DNA of 64,000 nt from NCBI GenBank assembly GCA_963925805.1, contig CAWUSE010000009.1, positions 105,104 to 169,103 on the forward strand. The letters run 5' to 3'. This DNA is from UBA10347 sp905182135 (GTDB taxonomy: Bacteria > Actinomycetota > Acidimicrobiia > Acidimicrobiales > UBA10347). Below, piece by piece: positions 1-9,334 of the stretch (positions within the stretch are counted from its first letter, which is position 1; each line of letters starts with the position of its first letter). Below the pieces are notes generated by a model. The model saw only the letters and a list, made by a program, of their open reading frames with translations, was not told the DNA's origin and searched no databases. Both the position numbers and the translations under genes were made by a program.

Positions 1-33
1 GCCCACACGTGCGGCTACCGTTAGCACCTCGCT

Positions 34-117
34 GCGCCAGTGGCGGAATTGGCAGACGCGCAAGGTTTAGGTCCTTGTGTCCGAAAGGATGTGTGGGTTC
101 AAGTCCCACCTGGCGCA
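34..117 (+). tRNA. tRNA-Leu (anticodon UAG)
   Basis: Class II tRNA. The acceptor stem pairs GCGCCAG (34-40) with CTGGCGC (110-116), with discriminator A at 117. The anticodon stem CAAGG/CCTTG (61-65/73-77) holds a seven-base loop with TAG at 68-70. The T arm is GTGGG-TTCAAGT-CCCAC (93-109). A long variable arm lies between, as expected for leucine tRNA. No CCA is encoded. It reads CUA and probably other CUN codons. Confidence 0.96.
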
Positions 118-155
118 CTTCAAGCATTTGATATCCCACCTGACGGCGCAGAGCC

Positions 156-185
156 CGGCGAGGTCCACAGCGGCGAGGTCCACAG
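156..185. repeat. 15-bp perfect tandem duplication
   Basis: CGGCGAGGTCCACAG occurs twice head to tail (156-170, 171-185) in the spacer between the tRNA and the Rieske gene. It is one of several exact short tandem duplications in the window. Nothing else is recognisable in 118-308. Confidence 0.9.
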
Positions 186-308
186 GCTTCTTCGATCGGA
201 GCAGGTAACCGATGTCGCGTTTCGTGGCGAATCCGCTCAACACCTCGAGCGGGTCATTGCTGAAGGCTTTGCACACCAGACTGTTACTGGAATGCTTGCC
301 GCTGGAAG

Positions 309-1463
309 CTACACGACGATCTTGCCGGCGAGCGCGTCGTCGATTGCTTTCTGCCCGAAGTGGAGACCGCATTCGAACTTCCCAAAGACGAAGTGCTGGT
401 TTGCGTTGGCCTCAAAGCCCTTCTGAATGCCCTCGCCAATGGTGAAGTCCTCTTCGAAGACCACTCGAACCACGTCGTGGTTCTTCTCCCAGTAGCGCTG
501 GACCTTCTCGTCCGCTGGCTCCTCAGGGATCAGCATCATGCAATGAAACGCACACGTACCCGGTCCAGTTGGCAAGATCGTGTGCACATAGACGTGGTCC
601 GTCATGACCTGCACGAAGTTGGCAGGGAACAAATAGTTCTGCGTCATGAAGTTGGGCCTGTATTCCCACTGATCTTCCGGCTGATCGCGCAGCTCGAGTA
701 CGCGCGGCAGCGGGACAGAGTGGCGGACGTGGGGTTCGTAGTTAAGGAACAGGCTCTGGTTCTCGAGATAGTTCGAACATGCTGTATGTCGATGCGCTGA
801 GCAGAAGTGATACGACTCTTGGAATCCCTCCAGAGCAAGTCGCCAGCTCATGTTCTTGTGAAGCGCCCACTTCCGGAACACTACGTGGCTTCCCAGATCG
901 AGTCCGTCGAACTGCTCCTCCATTGGTGCGAGCCACGCGTCCAAGTCGACCGCTCCATCCTGGGGTGACGGTACGACCCAGATCAGTCCGAAGCGTTCAA
1001 ATGCGGGCAGTTCAACCAGCCCATGCTCGGACCGATCAACACTGTCGAACCCCACGGGCTGAGGCATTCCGCGCAAGCCGCCATCGAGTCCATAGGTCCA
1101 GGCATGATATGGACAGGTAAATCTTCGAGCGTGCCCGCAGGGTTCGCCTTCAATACGGGCGCCCCGATGCCGGCAGACGTTCAGAAATGCCTTGATATCG
1201 CCCTGTTCAGACCGGGTGACGAGCAGTGGCACGCCCGTGTCGTCGTGGGTCAAGAAATCGCCGACATCGGCAAGCTCGGAACTGTGAGCGATGACGATCG
1301 GGAAGTTGCGGAACAGAATGTCCATCTCTTGCTGGAGCTGTTCTGGGTCGGTGTACTTCGTGACTGGATTGTCCATGACCTGACCCAACATCTGGGTGGC
1401 GTCTTGCTCATTCTGATCCAGGATGCTCCGAATGATCTTGCGCTCTTCTGCACTAATTCCCAT
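309..1463 (-). CDS. Rieske-type aromatic ring-hydroxylating oxygenase, alpha subunit-like
   Basis: The 384-residue protein has the two-domain layout of Rieske non-heme iron oxygenases. The N-terminal Rieske [2Fe-2S] ligands are C97-x-H99 and C117-x2-H120. The C-terminal catalytic domain has the mononuclear iron ligands H219 and H224 (H-x4-H) with D339 as the likely third ligand. Such enzymes use reductase-supplied electrons and O2 to hydroxylate aromatic rings or demethylate substrates. No ferredoxin, reductase or beta subunit gene is adjacent, so the substrate cannot be inferred and electrons must come from elsewhere. The ATG start has no clear Shine-Dalgarno. The gene points toward the tRNA gene and is monocistronic. 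Confidence 0.9.
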   Translation of the reverse strand: MGISAEERKIIRSILDQNEQDATQMLGQVMDNPVTKYTDPEQLQQEMDILFRNFPIVIAHSSELADVGDFLTHDDTGVPLLVTRSEQGDIKAFLNVCRHRGARIEGEPCGHARRFTCPYHAWTYGLDGGLRGMPQPVGFDSVDRSEHGLVELPAFERFGLIWVVPSPQDGAVDLDAWLAPMEEQFDGLDLGSHVVFRKWALHKNMSWRLALEGFQESYHFCSAHRHTACSNYLENQSLFLNYEPHVRHSVPLPRVLELRDQPEDQWEYRPNFMTQNYLFPANFVQVMTDHVYVHTILPTGPGTCAFHCMMLIPEEPADEKVQRYWEKNHDVVRVVFEEDFTIGEGIQKGFEANANQHFVFGKFECGLHFGQKAIDDALAGKIVV

Positions 1464-1889
1464 GGCTGGAACAATAGCGGAACGGCCGGCCTCTCGGCCG
1501 AGCGCTTATCTTGTCAGCGTGGTCAGCAAGCGTGGGAGATCGCCCTACTTCCATCAGCACCTACCCGTCGGGAACAGCGACGATTAGATCAACCATTTCG
1601 GCCCATACCCAGACCCTGGGTCGAACACACTCCATCGATTTCCCGCACGTGAATCGAAAAAAGCGACCGACGAGATCTCGGCCCTGGCTGTGGCGACACG
1701 CCGTCGGGCCTGGCTACGTCTTGATTTGTCACCGAGGGTTCAATAGCGAACACGATTCGACCTTGTACATCAATAACAGACGCCCTCAAACGAGCTGACG
1801 ACCCAGCGTAGGTTGCCGCGAATAACGGAGCCATCTCGCTCTCCGACGCATAAAATTTTGAACCGGTCGGTCAGGTCGTTGATAAATGA
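1464..1889. other. Intergenic region, possible kinase relic
   Basis: This 426-base stretch has no convincing gene. On the minus strand, near 1730-1834, the reading frame gives YAGSSARLRASVIDVQGRIV. This resembles the N-terminal phosphate-binding strand of FGGY-type sugar kinases, but the similarity does not continue downstream. It may be a decayed fragment or chance. Confidence 0.3.
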
Positions 1890-2840
1890 TCAGGCCGCTG
1901 CTTTACGAGCCTCAGCAACAAGGTCTCGCCCGGCTTGAGATGAAATCGCACCCGAGAGGCCGGCGATTATGATCGCCCCGCCGATGACGTGCACGATCGT
2001 GAAACCTTCACCCAAAAATATCCAGGCAAACAATCCAGCGACTGCAGGTGTAGCGAGCCTGAAGAGCGGCGGGACATTTGCTGGTAGGTGCCGCAACGGC
2101 CATGTCATTGCGATGTGTCCAAGAGCTCCCGGAATCAGCGCCATTCCTAAAGCCCGCCATAAGTCGGGCGATTCGACCGAACTGGGATCAGAACCCAGCA
2201 TCAGGGCATAACCGCTCACGCACACCGCCGCTGTCGTCATCACGAATGCAAGGAAAGAAACGACCGGCACCTCTTCGCGAACCAACTTCGAGATGACGAA
2301 GAAACAGGCAAATGCCGCTGTAGCCAGGAGGCCTAACAGCATGCCTAACAGGTCACCGTCGGGGCCCGACGACGACCCGAGCACGATGTATATTGCACCT
2401 GCAATTCCAACGAGTGACCACCAACGGAATCGTGCAGCTGGGCGTTCGCCAAACAACGGGACCGCCAAGAGTGCAACCAGAATCGGCGCCAGCGTGCCCA
2501 GCAGCGAAACGTCTACGACACTCGTCCGCTTCACCGCGGTAAAGAAGGCGACTTGGTTAACCGAGAAGACCGCCCCAGCCAGCATCGCAAGCCTGATGCC
2601 GCGGGCCGAACCGATCGAACGACCCGACAGCCTATGAACGAGCAGAGCCAGTGAGAATGCTGCCACCCCAAACCACAACCGCCAGAACGACAGAAGCAGA
2701 CCTGTCGTATCCGACGACCGAGCCAGCACGGGGCCAGTCGCATAGAAAACGATGCCGAGAACCACCAGCTGAAACGGAAACCGGGCGCCAAACGCATCGG
2801 CAGGCGAGCTTCGTTGAGCCAGCGAGGCCGGAGAAGACAT
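1890..2840 (-). CDS. EamA/DMT-family transporter
   Basis: The 316-residue, very hydrophobic protein has about ten predicted membrane segments arranged as two five-helix halves, the pattern of the drug/metabolite transporter superfamily (EamA domains). Typical features are the glycine-rich ends of helices and a conserved proline-rich ATPAVAGLFAWIFLGE stretch in the second half. Family members export amino acids, metabolites or drugs across the cytoplasmic membrane, but the substrate cannot be read from the sequence. The gene stands alone, transcribed away from the MFS gene that follows. Confidence 0.9.
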   Translation of the reverse strand: MSSPASLAQRSSPADAFGARFPFQLVVLGIVFYATGPVLARSSDTTGLLLSFWRLWFGVAAFSLALLVHRLSGRSIGSARGIRLAMLAGAVFSVNQVAFFTAVKRTSVVDVSLLGTLAPILVALLAVPLFGERPAARFRWWSLVGIAGAIYIVLGSSSGPDGDLLGMLLGLLATAAFACFFVISKLVREEVPVVSFLAFVMTTAAVCVSGYALMLGSDPSSVESPDLWRALGMALIPGALGHIAMTWPLRHLPANVPPLFRLATPAVAGLFAWIFLGEGFTIVHVIGGAIIIAGLSGAISSQAGRDLVAEARKAAA

Positions 2841-3135
2841 CCGAGTGTTCTAGCGGGCCAACCAGCGCTGACTATAACCAAAGCCGATATTTCCGCTTGT
2901 TCGAACAGTTTGGTTCATGATCGCGACGCTGTTTCAGAGTCCATGTGCATGGATGTGCTTCTTCGGGGCGACCTCAGCGTCGGGGGCTCGCCTCCTTAAG
3001 CTGCGGCGCAGACTGAAGCCATCTTTTATCGCACGAGTGCTTGTGTCACACACCTCCGGCGGTTCCAGGTCGAGTTAGTTGCCAACTGCCTGAACGTGGT
3101 TGACTCCATCGAACCATGACACGTTGAGGAGCGCT

Positions 3136-4359
3136 ATGGATCACACCAGACTGCAAGCTCGCTCTCGGCGCGACGTATTCGCCAAGCCCGGGTTCCCAGC
3201 CGTGTATGCCGTGGGAATGGTGTGGAGTTTGTGCCGGTGGGCGATTGGCTTCCTTGGTGCATACGTGGTGGCCGACGCGACGAGCTCGGCCCGACTGGTT
3301 CAGCTCACAGGCGCGCTGCTTTGGGCACCGTTACTGCTGACCGGCGTGGTCGGCGGTGCGATTTCCGATCGGATCTCTCGACGCAATCTCCTATTCGCTC
3401 AGTTCGGTATTCTCGGCCCGCTAACCGCTGGCATTGGATTACTAGCGCTCACCGACAACTTGACGCTCTGGGTTCTGTACCTCTATATGGTGGTAGCTGG
3501 CTTCGGTTGGGTCATCGACATGACCGCTCGACGCACGATGATCCACGACCTAGTCGGCGACGAACATATTGATGATGCAATGGCTTGGGAGGGACTCGCT
3601 TCGGCCTTTGGCCTGATTGCTGGGACAGTCGCTGGAGGCGTCCTCATCGGAACAACTGGCGCTGGCGGCGCCTATCTCGCCGTTGCCGGGGCCATCGCTC
3701 TTGCCGCCTTGTTACTTCTGGCAGTGCCGCCGACACCTCGCCGGATGCTCGAAGCAGATCAGGGTTCCACGCTGCGTTCAGATATCTCTGCGAGCGTCAA
3801 TCTTGTCGGGCAACAGCCCACGCTCGCTTCGATACTGGGCGTCACTGCGCTCGTGAACTTCTTCCATTTCTCGTACTTCCCAATTGTGCAGGTCATCGCC
3901 CAGCGAGTCGACGCTTCACCCTTCCGCACTGGACTGCTGGCTGCAGCCACGGGCGCTGGAATGGCCGTGGGGGCGACCATCATCTTGCAAACCAACATTC
4001 GACGGGGCAGCTCCTATGTAGTTGGGGCACTCGGAGGGTTCGTATTTCTCATCGGCTTCGGAGCCTTCGACCACTATTGGCTCGTTTTTGGATCCCTTTT
4101 CTTAGCCTCATCATTCATCGGCCTGTTTGCCTCAACCCAGGGAGCGCTGGTGATGACAGCAGTCGATCCGGCGATGAAAGGCCGAGCAATGGGCCTTTTG
4201 TCCATGGCGATCGGCGTGCTCCCGTTAGGAATGACGGCACTTGGCGAGTTGTCCGAAGTGCTCGGTGCTCCGACGGCTCTCATCATCTTCAACATCACTG
4301 GCCTGATCTGCATACTCGCCTTTCTCCGCACGCGCCCTCAGGCATTTCACATCAGCTAA
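3136..4359 (+). CDS. MFS transporter
   Basis: The 407-residue polytopic protein has about twelve membrane segments and the MFS loop 2-3 motif in the form DRISRRN, closest to the MFS_3/EntS-like exporters. I chose ATG 3136 because GAGGA (3126-3130) lies five bases upstream; an upstream TTG at 3100 is in frame but has no ribosome site. Role is export or uptake of an unknown small molecule at the cytoplasmic membrane. It is one of four MFS proteins in the window and is not clearly in an operon. Confidence 0.9.
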   Translation: MDHTRLQARSRRDVFAKPGFPAVYAVGMVWSLCRWAIGFLGAYVVADATSSARLVQLTGALLWAPLLLTGVVGGAISDRISRRNLLFAQFGILGPLTAGIGLLALTDNLTLWVLYLYMVVAGFGWVIDMTARRTMIHDLVGDEHIDDAMAWEGLASAFGLIAGTVAGGVLIGTTGAGGAYLAVAGAIALAALLLLAVPPTPRRMLEADQGSTLRSDISASVNLVGQQPTLASILGVTALVNFFHFSYFPIVQVIAQRVDASPFRTGLLAAATGAGMAVGATIILQTNIRRGSSYVVGALGGFVFLIGFGAFDHYWLVFGSLFLASSFIGLFASTQGALVMTAVDPAMKGRAMGLLSMAIGVLPLGMTALGELSEVLGAPTALIIFNITGLICILAFLRTRPQAFHIS

Positions 4360-4657
4360 CGCATGGTGAATCTCGCATCGCAACAAGTAGGGCTACATCC
4401 CATAAGGTCCTTAAAAAAGGCGATCCACCGGTTCGACTCCGGCAAACGTCGGCGTCACCCACGAGCCCACCCTTCAGGTAGCGATTTATGTGGCCCGCGT
4501 GGCTTTCGTACCACGACACTCTCTGTTGATAGCCCTCCGGGAACTCGCTGCTCATAGCGAGCGGAAGGTGAGATCACGCTTGCAGCGTTGCGTCTGCTGA
4601 GCGTGCCCATCGGCCTTGAAGCAAAAACCTACGCCCGCGTTGCAGATCGAAGTAATT

Positions 4658-5419
4658 TCAGCTGGCAATGCTGAACGCCGTGTCGCGTTCCTGGTGCTTG
4701 CCGGTCAGGCCCGCCACGAGGAAGTCGACCGAGTGTCGCAGTTCTTCCACGGGAACCTCGGGGTGGAGCCCAGCGTTGGCGTGCAGTCGCTTGTCCGAAC
4801 TGCCGAACGCATCGAACAGCGCCAAGCATTCTTGTCGATTGAACAACTCATCTTCGAGTTGCATGATGAACAACACCGGGATCTTTATGATGCGGGCTGC
4901 AGCGGTGATTAGCGGCCGGAAATGGTCAGGTCCTGTGATGCCCATAAGCCCAAGTACCGCAACCTCAACTCGGTCATCGGCGGCCACAAATGGTGCGCCA
5001 TAAATCGTACCCATCGATAAACCCCAGTAACCGACCGGGCCTGCACCAACATCGGCCTGCGACCGGACAAAATCCAACGCTGCCATCCAGTCGGCGGTCA
5101 TATCACCCACTGTGCCTTCGCGTTCCCACTCGGGCCAGAACGCTCTTCGTCCGCCATCACCAGATCGGCGCCGACCATGCACTGGACCATCGATCGATAG
5201 GCCAATGAACCCATGCTCACCAACCAGCCGCTTGACCAGCCACGGGATCGGCTGTTGGCATCGGTCTCCCGATGCTCCATGACCAAAACACACCAAGGGA
5301 GCGCCCAGATCCCCATCAGGACGTTGCCAGAGCACGGCCGTTACCAGCCGACCATAATGCTCGAGGGTCAGCTCTCTAGCCCGAAGCCCATCGTGGATCT
5401 GATCATCAATGAAGGTCAC
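4658..5419 (-). CDS. Alpha/beta hydrolase (dienelactone-hydrolase-like)
   Basis: The 253-residue protein has the alpha/beta-hydrolase core: an oxyanion-hole region CFGHGASGDR, a nucleophile elbow GLSMG with serine, an acidic candidate in LEDELF, and a histidine near AGLHPEV. The size and the long strand after the nucleophile fit the dienelactone hydrolase / prolyl-oligopeptidase-like esterases. It lies divergent from the P450 gene with 122 bases between starts, so the two could share a control region. No substrate can be assigned. The 298 bases between this gene and the MFS gene (4360-4657) hold nothing recognisable. Confidence 0.85.
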   Translation of the reverse strand: MTFIDDQIHDGLRARELTLEHYGRLVTAVLWQRPDGDLGAPLVCFGHGASGDRCQQPIPWLVKRLVGEHGFIGLSIDGPVHGRRRSGDGGRRAFWPEWEREGTVGDMTADWMAALDFVRSQADVGAGPVGYWGLSMGTIYGAPFVAADDRVEVAVLGLMGITGPDHFRPLITAAARIIKIPVLFIMQLEDELFNRQECLALFDAFGSSDKRLHANAGLHPEVPVEELRHSVDFLVAGLTGKHQERDTAFSIAS

Positions 5420-5541
5420 ATCACAGGTTTATCGGATCAGAGGTGTGGTGTCGAGAGCGGTACGACCCGCCTCCTCAGCGACCCGCCTCAGCTCTCGACC
5501 ACTGTTGGCACGACATCGCAGTATCGGACTAGCTTCGATAT

Positions 5542-6849
5542 ATGGCAGTCACCGCAGCGGACCGAGATCTTGAGCACATCGATCTTGCTGATATCGAGCG
5601 ATACAAGCGCGATGGCTACCCGTGGGATCAGTGGAAGCTGCTACGCGAACGCGCTCCCGTCTTTTGGCACGAGACATCTACATCGCCACCGTTCTGGGCG
5701 GTGACTCGTCACGCCGACATTCATACGGTGCATAGCCATCCCGAGGTGTTCATAAACGGCGGTCCCATTTTGCGGATGGATTCCAATGATGGACTCGACG
5801 CCCTCTCCCGTTTTCACCGTCGTGACGCAGATCGCCACGGGTGGGACTCCGGCGAACCGTTCGACATGGTGTACAAAGATCGACCCGAGCATCTCGACTT
5901 CAGAACGATCACGATGCGCAGGTTCACGCCTCGGGCGATGCGGCGCTTCGAAGCTCGGCTCGATGAGCTGGCTCGCCATCATGTCGCCGAGTTCGTCGAA
6001 CGGCTCCGTAGCGGAGACGAAGTCGACCTTGTTGAAGAGCTGTCGACCCCGGTTCCTCTGGCCACCATCTGCGAGTTGCTCGCAATCGACCCGGCTGTCT
6101 GGTCTGATCTCAATGCGTGGACCAACGTGCTCTTTGAGCCCGATGCGGGCGCCGAGTTCGCCCGTCCCGGAGAATCGGTCACCGATGTTCGGCGTCGGCT
6201 GGGCCGCGAGTACTTCGACTTCCGAGAGGAACTCTTAGCTGAGCGTCGAGCGGCAGGGCCTGACGCCGACGACATAGTCACCGCACTGGTGCATGCCACT
6301 GTTGATGGCGAGCCACTGAGCCAACAGCAACTCCACGGTTATTTAAACCTCCTGATCGGCGCAGGCAACGAAACGACCCGAAACTCGATTACCGGTGGTG
6401 TAGCCGCATTCGCTGCTCACCACACCGAACGAGATCGATTCGCAGCGTCACCGGAGACGATGCTCGAGACGACGGTCGAAGAGATACTGCGGTGGACCTC
6501 ACCGGTCATTCAGTTCGCACGGACCGCTGTTGCTGACTTCGAACTGGCCGACACTGCTATCCGCAGTGGCGACACTGTGGTGTTGTTTTATCCATCAGCA
6601 AATCGTGATGAGGCGGCCTTCGTCAACCCAGATCAGTTCAATGTCACACGCGACCCGAACTTCCACCTGGCCTTTGGGCACGGGCACCACTTCTGCCTTG
6701 GCGCCAACCTGGCCCGATGGGAGATGCGATCGGTGTTTCGTGAACTCGCACCGTGGCTCGGCAACATTGAAGTGGTTGGGCGCCCCGATGTAGCCCACCA
6801 TCTGCATGTCTACAACGTAAAGCATCTTCCCGTCAGCTGGGTCAACTAA
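5542..6849 (+). CDS. Cytochrome P450
   Basis: The 435-residue soluble bacterial P450 has the I-helix oxygen-activation motif AGNETT (274-279), the K-helix E314-x2-R317, and the heme-binding loop FGHGHHFCLG with thiolate ligand C385. It has no membrane anchor, as usual for class I bacterial P450s, which take electrons from a ferredoxin; no ferredoxin gene is adjacent. It would hydroxylate an unknown substrate. An LLM oxidoreductase and an alpha/beta hydrolase follow on the same strand, but 150 bases separate the P450 from the LLM gene, so co-transcription is uncertain. Confidence 0.95.
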   Translation: MAVTAADRDLEHIDLADIERYKRDGYPWDQWKLLRERAPVFWHETSTSPPFWAVTRHADIHTVHSHPEVFINGGPILRMDSNDGLDALSRFHRRDADRHGWDSGEPFDMVYKDRPEHLDFRTITMRRFTPRAMRRFEARLDELARHHVAEFVERLRSGDEVDLVEELSTPVPLATICELLAIDPAVWSDLNAWTNVLFEPDAGAEFARPGESVTDVRRRLGREYFDFREELLAERRAAGPDADDIVTALVHATVDGEPLSQQQLHGYLNLLIGAGNETTRNSITGGVAAFAAHHTERDRFAASPETMLETTVEEILRWTSPVIQFARTAVADFELADTAIRSGDTVVLFYPSANRDEAAFVNPDQFNVTRDPNFHLAFGHGHHFCLGANLARWEMRSVFRELAPWLGNIEVVGRPDVAHHLHVYNVKHLPVSWVN

Positions 6850-6999
6850 CACACCATTACCAGCCCACGTCACCTCGTACGAGCGCACACCAACTCGCTG
6901 ACTTCAGCCTGTAAAACGGTCATCGTCGAGTCGCAGCTAGTTGCTCGATGTCGGGTCGCATAGTAAGCACGTATCCAACGATGGCGCCCTGGGGGTTCT

Positions 7000-8286
7000 A
7001 TGAAGTTTGTCTGGTTCAATCTGATGCCGTGGCCCGACCTGCCCGATGGCTTCCGCGAGAACCATCGCTCGGTATGGGTAGATATTGATTCAAAGCTCTT
7101 CGATCCTGAGCGAGCCAACGGGCTTTACCACGAGTACATGGACCAGCTTGAGTTCGCCGATGAGATGGGCTTCGACGGCATCGGCGTCAACGAGCACCAT
7201 CAGAACGGCTACGGCATCATGCCGTCACCCAATCTGATCGCCGCAGCGCTCGCTCGGCGCACAAGCAATGCTGCTATTTGTGTGATCGGTAATTCCATCG
7301 CTCTCTACAACCCACCGATTCGCGTGGCTGAAGAGTTCGCGATGCTCGACTGCATCTCTGGAGGACGTCTGGTCGCCGGCTTCCCTGTAGGCACACCTAT
7401 GGACACGAACTTCGCCTATGGCCAGATCCCGGCGTTGACTCGCGACAAATACGACGAGGCCCATGAACTCATCATTCGAGCTTGGGCCGAAGACGAACCG
7501 TTTGCCTTCGACGGCAAGTACAACCAACTGCGTTATGTGAACTGCTGGCCTAAGCCGATCCAACGCCCTCGTCCGCCGATCTACATCCCCGGCGGAGGTT
7601 CGATCGAGACGTGGGACTTCTGCCTGGACCATGACTACAACTACTCATACCTTTCGTTCAACGGGCACAAGGCTGGCCGAGCGTTGCTGGAGGGCTACTG
7701 GGAACGAGTCGCCGAGCGCGGTAAGGACGAATCACCAGGCCGAGCGTCGTTCGCTCAGATCATCTGTGTCGCCGACAACGACGCCCAGGCCGAGGAGTTG
7801 TACGCGGAACACATCTTGTACTTCTTCAACCGATGTCTGCACGTGCACCCAGGTTTCGCCGACCCGCCGGGCTACCGCACCGTCAACACCATCAAGTCCG
7901 GCAAGCTCGGCGGTCTTCGCAAAGAGAACCAGGAGTTGTTCAAGACCCTCACGTGGAAGGACCTTGTCGAGGGCGGGTTCGTAATCGCTGGCGGCCCCGA
8001 CACCGTTCGGGAACAAATGGAGAAAATGATTAAGGACCTACGCATCGGCACCGTCTTCGGCCTATTCCACATGGGCGATATGCCCGACTGGAAGACCCGT
8101 TTCAGCACGCAGTTGTTCGCCGAGAAAGTGATGCCCAGCCTGAAGAACATCTGGCCAGAGCTTGAGACCGATGAGCGATGGTGGTGCCATCCGATCGAGG
8201 ACCGGGTTCGTCCCGAGTACACGATCGAGTCGGCCCGGGCAATGGCACAGGCAGAAAGCCAGACCATGCCCGCACAATGGACGTGA
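7000..8286 (+). CDS. LLM-class flavin-dependent oxidoreductase
   Basis: The 428-residue protein belongs to the bacterial-luciferase-like family. It has the typical N-terminal beta strand, the stretch GVNEHHQNGYG, an SGGRLVAGFPVG phosphate-binding loop, and a C-terminal region with VAGGPDTVREQMEK, common in FMN/F420-dependent monooxygenases. A G-rich run (GGGGGT) precedes the ATG by a suitable distance. The downstream alpha/beta hydrolase starts four bases after the stop, so the two are almost surely co-transcribed, suggesting oxidation followed by ester or C-C hydrolysis of a shared, unknown compound. Confidence 0.92.
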   Translation: MKFVWFNLMPWPDLPDGFRENHRSVWVDIDSKLFDPERANGLYHEYMDQLEFADEMGFDGIGVNEHHQNGYGIMPSPNLIAAALARRTSNAAICVIGNSIALYNPPIRVAEEFAMLDCISGGRLVAGFPVGTPMDTNFAYGQIPALTRDKYDEAHELIIRAWAEDEPFAFDGKYNQLRYVNCWPKPIQRPRPPIYIPGGGSIETWDFCLDHDYNYSYLSFNGHKAGRALLEGYWERVAERGKDESPGRASFAQIICVADNDAQAEELYAEHILYFFNRCLHVHPGFADPPGYRTVNTIKSGKLGGLRKENQELFKTLTWKDLVEGGFVIAGGPDTVREQMEKMIKDLRIGTVFGLFHMGDMPDWKTRFSTQLFAEKVMPSLKNIWPELETDERWWCHPIEDRVRPEYTIESARAMAQAESQTMPAQWT

Positions 8287-8290
8287 TCTG

Positions 8291-9082
8291 ATGGCTCTCG
8301 CAGTCCAACGCCTGGCCACCCGCCGAGGGATCGAATGTGACCTTCTCTGCGCTGGTGATGGCCCAGATCTGGTGTTCTTCCACGGAGCCGGTGGCGTATC
8401 GCCAAACGATCCACTATTACAGACGCTGGCTCAGACATTCCGGGTTCATGCCCCGACATGGCCGGGTTTCGGTGAGGACCAGACAGAGACCGCCATTGAA
8501 GACATGCTCGATTTCACGCTGCACGGCTGGGACTTGATCGATGCTCTCAAGCTGGCTAGGCCGCCACTGATCGTCGGTCATTCCATGGGTGCGATGATTG
8601 CGGCCGAGATGGCAAGCGTCGCCCGCCATGATCTGCAACAGCTCGTTCTCTTGACGCCGGCCGGCATGTGGATCGATGCTGAGCCGACACCTGACCTGTT
8701 CGCAATGTTGCCGTTCGAAATGGCCCAAACGTTGTTTCATGACCCAGTTCAGGGCGAGAAGCTCATGACCGGTGGTCTCGACTTCAACGACAACGACGCG
8801 CTGACAGCGTTCATGGTCAGCAACGCTCGTCGCCTAGGCACCGCCGGAAAAATCTTGTTTCCGATTCCAAATCGCCGATTGTCCAAGCGCATCCACCGAA
8901 TCGGCGTGCCCACGCTGGTCGTCGGCGGGGCCAGCGACGGTCTGGTCCCGCCCAGTTACATCGAGCTCTGGGGCGAGTCCATCGCCAACTGCTCAGTTGT
9001 GATGATCGCCGAAGCAGGCCACATGGTGCACGTCGAGCAGCCCCAGGTTGTGGCCGACGCAATCGTTTCCTTCGCTACCTAA
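8291..9082 (+). CDS. Alpha/beta hydrolase, co-transcribed with LLM oxidoreductase
   Basis: The 263-residue protein has a complete alpha/beta hydrolase signature: oxyanion motif FFHGAGG, nucleophile elbow GHSMG, a catalytic acid in GGASDGLVPP and a catalytic histidine in EAGHMVHVE. This layout is that of meta-cleavage-product hydrolases, haloalkane dehalogenases and esterases; it does not show which. I chose ATG 8291 because it follows the LLM stop by four bases. A longer reading frame from 8162 overlaps the LLM gene and is unlikely. Confidence 0.9.
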   Translation: MALAVQRLATRRGIECDLLCAGDGPDLVFFHGAGGVSPNDPLLQTLAQTFRVHAPTWPGFGEDQTETAIEDMLDFTLHGWDLIDALKLARPPLIVGHSMGAMIAAEMASVARHDLQQLVLLTPAGMWIDAEPTPDLFAMLPFEMAQTLFHDPVQGEKLMTGGLDFNDNDALTAFMVSNARRLGTAGKILFPIPNRRLSKRIHRIGVPTLVVGGASDGLVPPSYIELWGESIANCSVVMIAEAGHMVHVEQPQVVADAIVSFAT

Positions 9083-9334
9083 CCGAGCCCGCCGCGCAGA
9101 GATACGGTCGCAACTGGATAGGTGCCAGATCGCTTCAGTTGGAATCGACACTGATCCCACAACTTTCCTCATTGCAACGAGCAACAGCGTCATCCCTCCT
9201 CACGCCACGTTCAGGGCGGCACCCATTGAATAGCGGGTGCGCCCCGACCCGCCATCTCTGGCTTCCACACGCTCACTTTCGGACGGGCGCCAAAACTCAC
9301 TCGTAAGAAGCTCACCAACCGCTAGGTTTCCGGA

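Noticed and set aside
4428..4442. tRNA-like T arm CCGG-TTCGACT-CCGG
   Set aside because: Only four pairs form, and no acceptor, D or anticodon stem can be built around it.
3585..4481. Plus-strand 298-codon frame
   Set aside because: It lies inside the MFS gene in another frame, with Arg/Ser-rich low-complexity translation typical of a shadow.
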